A stretch of 64,000 nt of DNA. Origin: an uncultured Lachnospiraceae bacterium (GTDB taxonomy: Bacteria > Bacillota > Clostridia > Lachnospirales > Lachnospiraceae). The position numbers were made by a program, and so were the translations under genes. Position 1 is the stretch's first letter, and each line of letters begins with the position of its first letter. Under the pieces are notes generated by a model that had not been told where the DNA came from, ran no database searches, and was given only the letters and a program-made list of their open reading frames with translations. Below are positions 61,804 to 64,000 of the stretch, in pieces. The DNA is taken from contig CAJUNR010000006.1 in the NCBI GenBank assembly GCA_910587765.1, positions 1 to 64,000 on the forward strand. Direction: 5' to 3'.

Positions 61804-63262
61804 TTCTTTCCTCCGTTCTTCTGATCTTTTTCTTCAAACTCCGTGGCGTAAGTCATGATTTCCTGCTGTGTCGTTTCCTCCGCCTGAACTTCCCCTGTGA
61901 TTCTCCCGTTACACATGACAATAATCCGGTCGCTGATACCCATGATCTCCGGCAATTCCGAAGAAACGCAGATAATACCGATTCCCTGCTGCTTTAACTG
62001 ATTGATCAGATTGTAGATCTCCACCTTGCCAGCCATTTTCCAATGACGATCTTCTGTTGATTGCCGCCGGAAAGCGTTCCTGCGTCCACACCGCTTCCGG
62101 CCAGTTTCACTTTCAGGTTTTGAATTGCCGCATCGACAAGATTCTTTTTCTTTTTTTCACTTAAAACCCCTGCCCTTGTACAAAGCTGATCCATATTGGT
62201 CAGCGCCAGGTTGTCTTCCACGCTTAGATTGACGCAAAGCCCGTCCTTTTTCCGATCTTCGGGAATCAAAACGATCCCGGACCGAATCGCATCCAGAGGA
62301 CTGCGTATCGACAGCTGCTTTCCGTCCAGAAAGACAGCCCCTGATTCCAGAGGATCCGCCCCGAAAATTGCCCTGGTTGTCTCTGTTCTGCCCGCTCCCA
62401 TCAGTCCGGCAATTCCAAGCACCTCCCCCTCGTACAGGACAAAGCTGACATTTTTTACGGCCTTTCCGGATTTCAGATTCTGCACCTCAAAGATTTTCTT
62501 TCCCCTGCTGCATCTTACACGGGGAAACTGTTCTTTGACCTCCCGGCCGACCATGTGCCTGATCAGCTCGTCCATCTTCACATCTTTAAAATCCATGGAT
62601 GTGATGTATTCCCCGTCCCTCATAACCGTTACCCGGTCCACGATATGCTGCAGTTCATCCAGCCGATGAGAAATGTAGACGATACCGCAGCCTTCCGAAC
62701 GAAGCTGCCTTATGATCCGAAACAGGTCTTCAATCTCCTTATCCGTCAGTGCGGAAGTCGGCTCGTCCATAATGATGATCTTCGCATTGGAAGATACTGC
62801 TTTGGCGATCTCCACCAGCTGCTGTCTCGAAACCGGCAGATCACCGACAACCGCCGCCGGATCAATGTCCAGCCCAAGCTTTTGCAGGATGCGTCCGGCC
62901 TCCGCATTCATGCCGCTTTTGTCGAGCAGCCAGCCCTTTTTCTTCTCCCGCCCCAGAAAAATATTTTCTGCGACTGTCAGATGCCCGCACATGTTCAGTT
63001 CCTGATGAATAATCTCAATGCCCAGCCCCTGTGCTGCCTTCGGCGTCAGATTGCCCTGCTCCTTTCCAAACAGCCGGTACGTGCCGGAGTCACGCGTGTA
63101 CACGCCGCTCATGATTTTCATAAGCGTGGATTTTCCGGCGCCGTTTTCTCCGAGCAGCGCCAGCACCTCTCCGGCCCTTAAGCGAAAAGAGACGTCTTTC
63201 AGAACTCTGACTCCTGAAAAGGATTTCGTGATATGTTCCATTTCCACGATATAATCCCCCAT
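61800..63262 (-). pseudogene. Sugar ABC transporter ATPase (RbsA type), broken by an internal deletion
   Basis: A two-domain ATPase gene now in two frames. The first piece (63262-62006, 418 residues) has domain 1 complete: Walker A G-E-N-G-A-G-K-S-T, V-S-R-Q-Q, I-I-M-D-E-P-T. It then has domain 2 up to the signature L-S-G-G-N-Q-Q and G-K-W-L-A, after which it shifts frame and stops. The second piece (62036-61800) resumes at G-K-V-E-I-Y-N-L-I and runs to the natural end. About 19 residues between them, holding the second Walker B (L-I-L-D-E-P-T-R-G-I-D), are missing, near 62026-62034. In ribose-type ATPases the domains differ in activity, but loss of this segment and the frame should inactivate the protein. 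Confidence 0.85.
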
Positions 63263-63426
63263 TTTTCTTCCTCCTTCTCTTTGTTTTTCATACTTTATGA
63301 TATCCGGAAGGCGTGTTATAATATATAATAATTATGTCTGTAATTATGAAAAAACGGACGATATCTGTCCGTTTATTCATATTAGAGAGATGCTCCAAGA
63401 ACTTTTTATACGAGGGGGAGTTGACT

Positions 63427-64000
63427 GTGAGTTTATTCATTGTAGACGACAATCAGGTAGAACAAATCCATGGGATGAGTGCGGAATATCCCTATTGTAT
63501 GATTATCAGCGACATGACTGCTTTTACAGTTCCCTGGCACTGGCATGAAGAGCTGGAACTGGGGTATGTGGAAACAGGCGTTAATATCATTCAGACAGAC
63601 AACGCCTCTTATACAATCCATCGAGGAGAAGGATTTTTCATCAATTCCAACGTGATGGACACGAAACTGAACGGGATTGCCGGTGAAGTGACCATTGAGG
63701 TAAACCATCTGTTCCATCCCTTTTTTCTGGGTGGGCATTTTCAAAGCCGGTTCTTTCGAAAATATATTAATCCCGTCATCAACAACCGTCAGATCGAAGT
63801 TCATGTTATCCGGGATACGACCGCACCCGGAGAAAAGATTTTGAAAAATTTAAGACTTCTGAAACATCTTCAGGAAAAAGAAAATCAGGAATTTCAGACA
63901 AGAAATCTGCTGTCGGAAACATGGCTGCTGCTCATGGAAGAGCTGGAACAATCCTGCGGACATTCACAGCTTCCGGAAAACAATCAGCATCGGATACGCG
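63427..64000 (+). CDS. AraC-family regulator, partial (runs off the right edge)
   Basis: An open frame from GTG 63427 (GGGGGAG six bases upstream) to the end of the window, 191 codons so far. The N-terminal cupin reads PWHWHEELELGYVETG and HRGEGFFINSNVMDTK, like the AraC protein at 54833. The helix-turn-helix half should follow outside. An extended -10, TGTTATAAT, lies at 63314-63322. It is divergent from the ABC sugar operon, which it probably regulates. Confidence 0.88.
   Translation, partial: MSLFIVDDNQVEQIHGMSAEYPYCMIISDMTAFTVPWHWHEELELGYVETGVNIIQTDNASYTIHRGEGFFINSNVMDTKLNGIAGEVTIEVNHLFHPFFLGGHFQSRFFRKYINPVINNRQIEVHVIRDTTAPGEKILKNLRLLKHLQEKENQEFQTRNLLSETWLLLMEELEQSCGHSQLPENNQHRIR

Noticed and set aside
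1..64000. CRISPR arrays
   Set aside because: No set of regularly spaced direct repeats was seen. The repeats found are two-copy motifs or inverted repeats.

Overview
The window reads as the chromosome of a spore-forming, Gram-positive anaerobe of the Clostridia, most likely a gut Lachnospiraceae. Evidence: a BofA-family gene, a YaaL-family gene, KtrAB, high-molecular-weight rubredoxin, strong AGGAGG ribosome sites and the overall gene style. About 29 kb on the left is a foreign, AT-rich island. About 35 kb on the right is the GC-richer host backbone.

Island (1 to about 29130). A minus-strand defence operon runs from a winged-helix gene (8045) through hsdR, a 96-residue unknown gene, hsdM, hsdS, a GNAT acetyltransferase and a HEPN-like protein that leaves the window at base 1. 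A 46-base perfect palindrome sits just upstream of the first gene. Next come an EcoRI-type adenine methylase with no visible nuclease partner and a very large Cna_B-type surface protein whose signal peptide is out of frame with its ribosome site. A hairpin-rich gap and a HELGH metalloprotein follow. Upstream of an ArdC-like antirestriction gene lies a tandem RNA motif whose two copies show compensatory base changes. Then come a lone tyrosine recombinase, a run of island genes (DUF5688-like, DUF262, DUF3970-like, RadC-like and small unknowns) and a Tn554/RIT-like module of three tyrosine recombinases plus a TnpC-like protein. The island ends inside a tadA/cpaF gene, which it cuts; the missing 3' part should lie beyond the left edge of the window.

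Backbone, 29131-45300. This holds tadZ, bofA, yaaL, ktrAB, a NERD protein, metG, a cluster of DnaA boxes, trmB, tRNA-Lys(CUU), a type I toxin-antitoxin pair (26-residue holin-like toxin with antisense RNA), a flavin reductase-rubredoxin fusion, a YczE-type membrane protein, a large PEP/pyruvate-binding protein behind a terminator-bearing leader, two decayed genes and a Cu/Zn superoxide dismutase.

Backbone, 45300-64000, is sugar catabolism. A galactitol PTS operon (gatB-C-D-Z-Y-A) lies downstream of a PRD regulator, with an Rpn-family nuclease gene and a leftover EIIA tail between them. An AraC regulator is divergent from an iron alcohol dehydrogenase and a Gfo/Idh oxidoreductase. The last operon combines a ribose-type ABC transporter, an aldose epimerase and a lyxose/mannose isomerase. 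The transporter's ATPase gene carries a deletion that removes the second Walker B region. A second AraC gene runs off the right edge.
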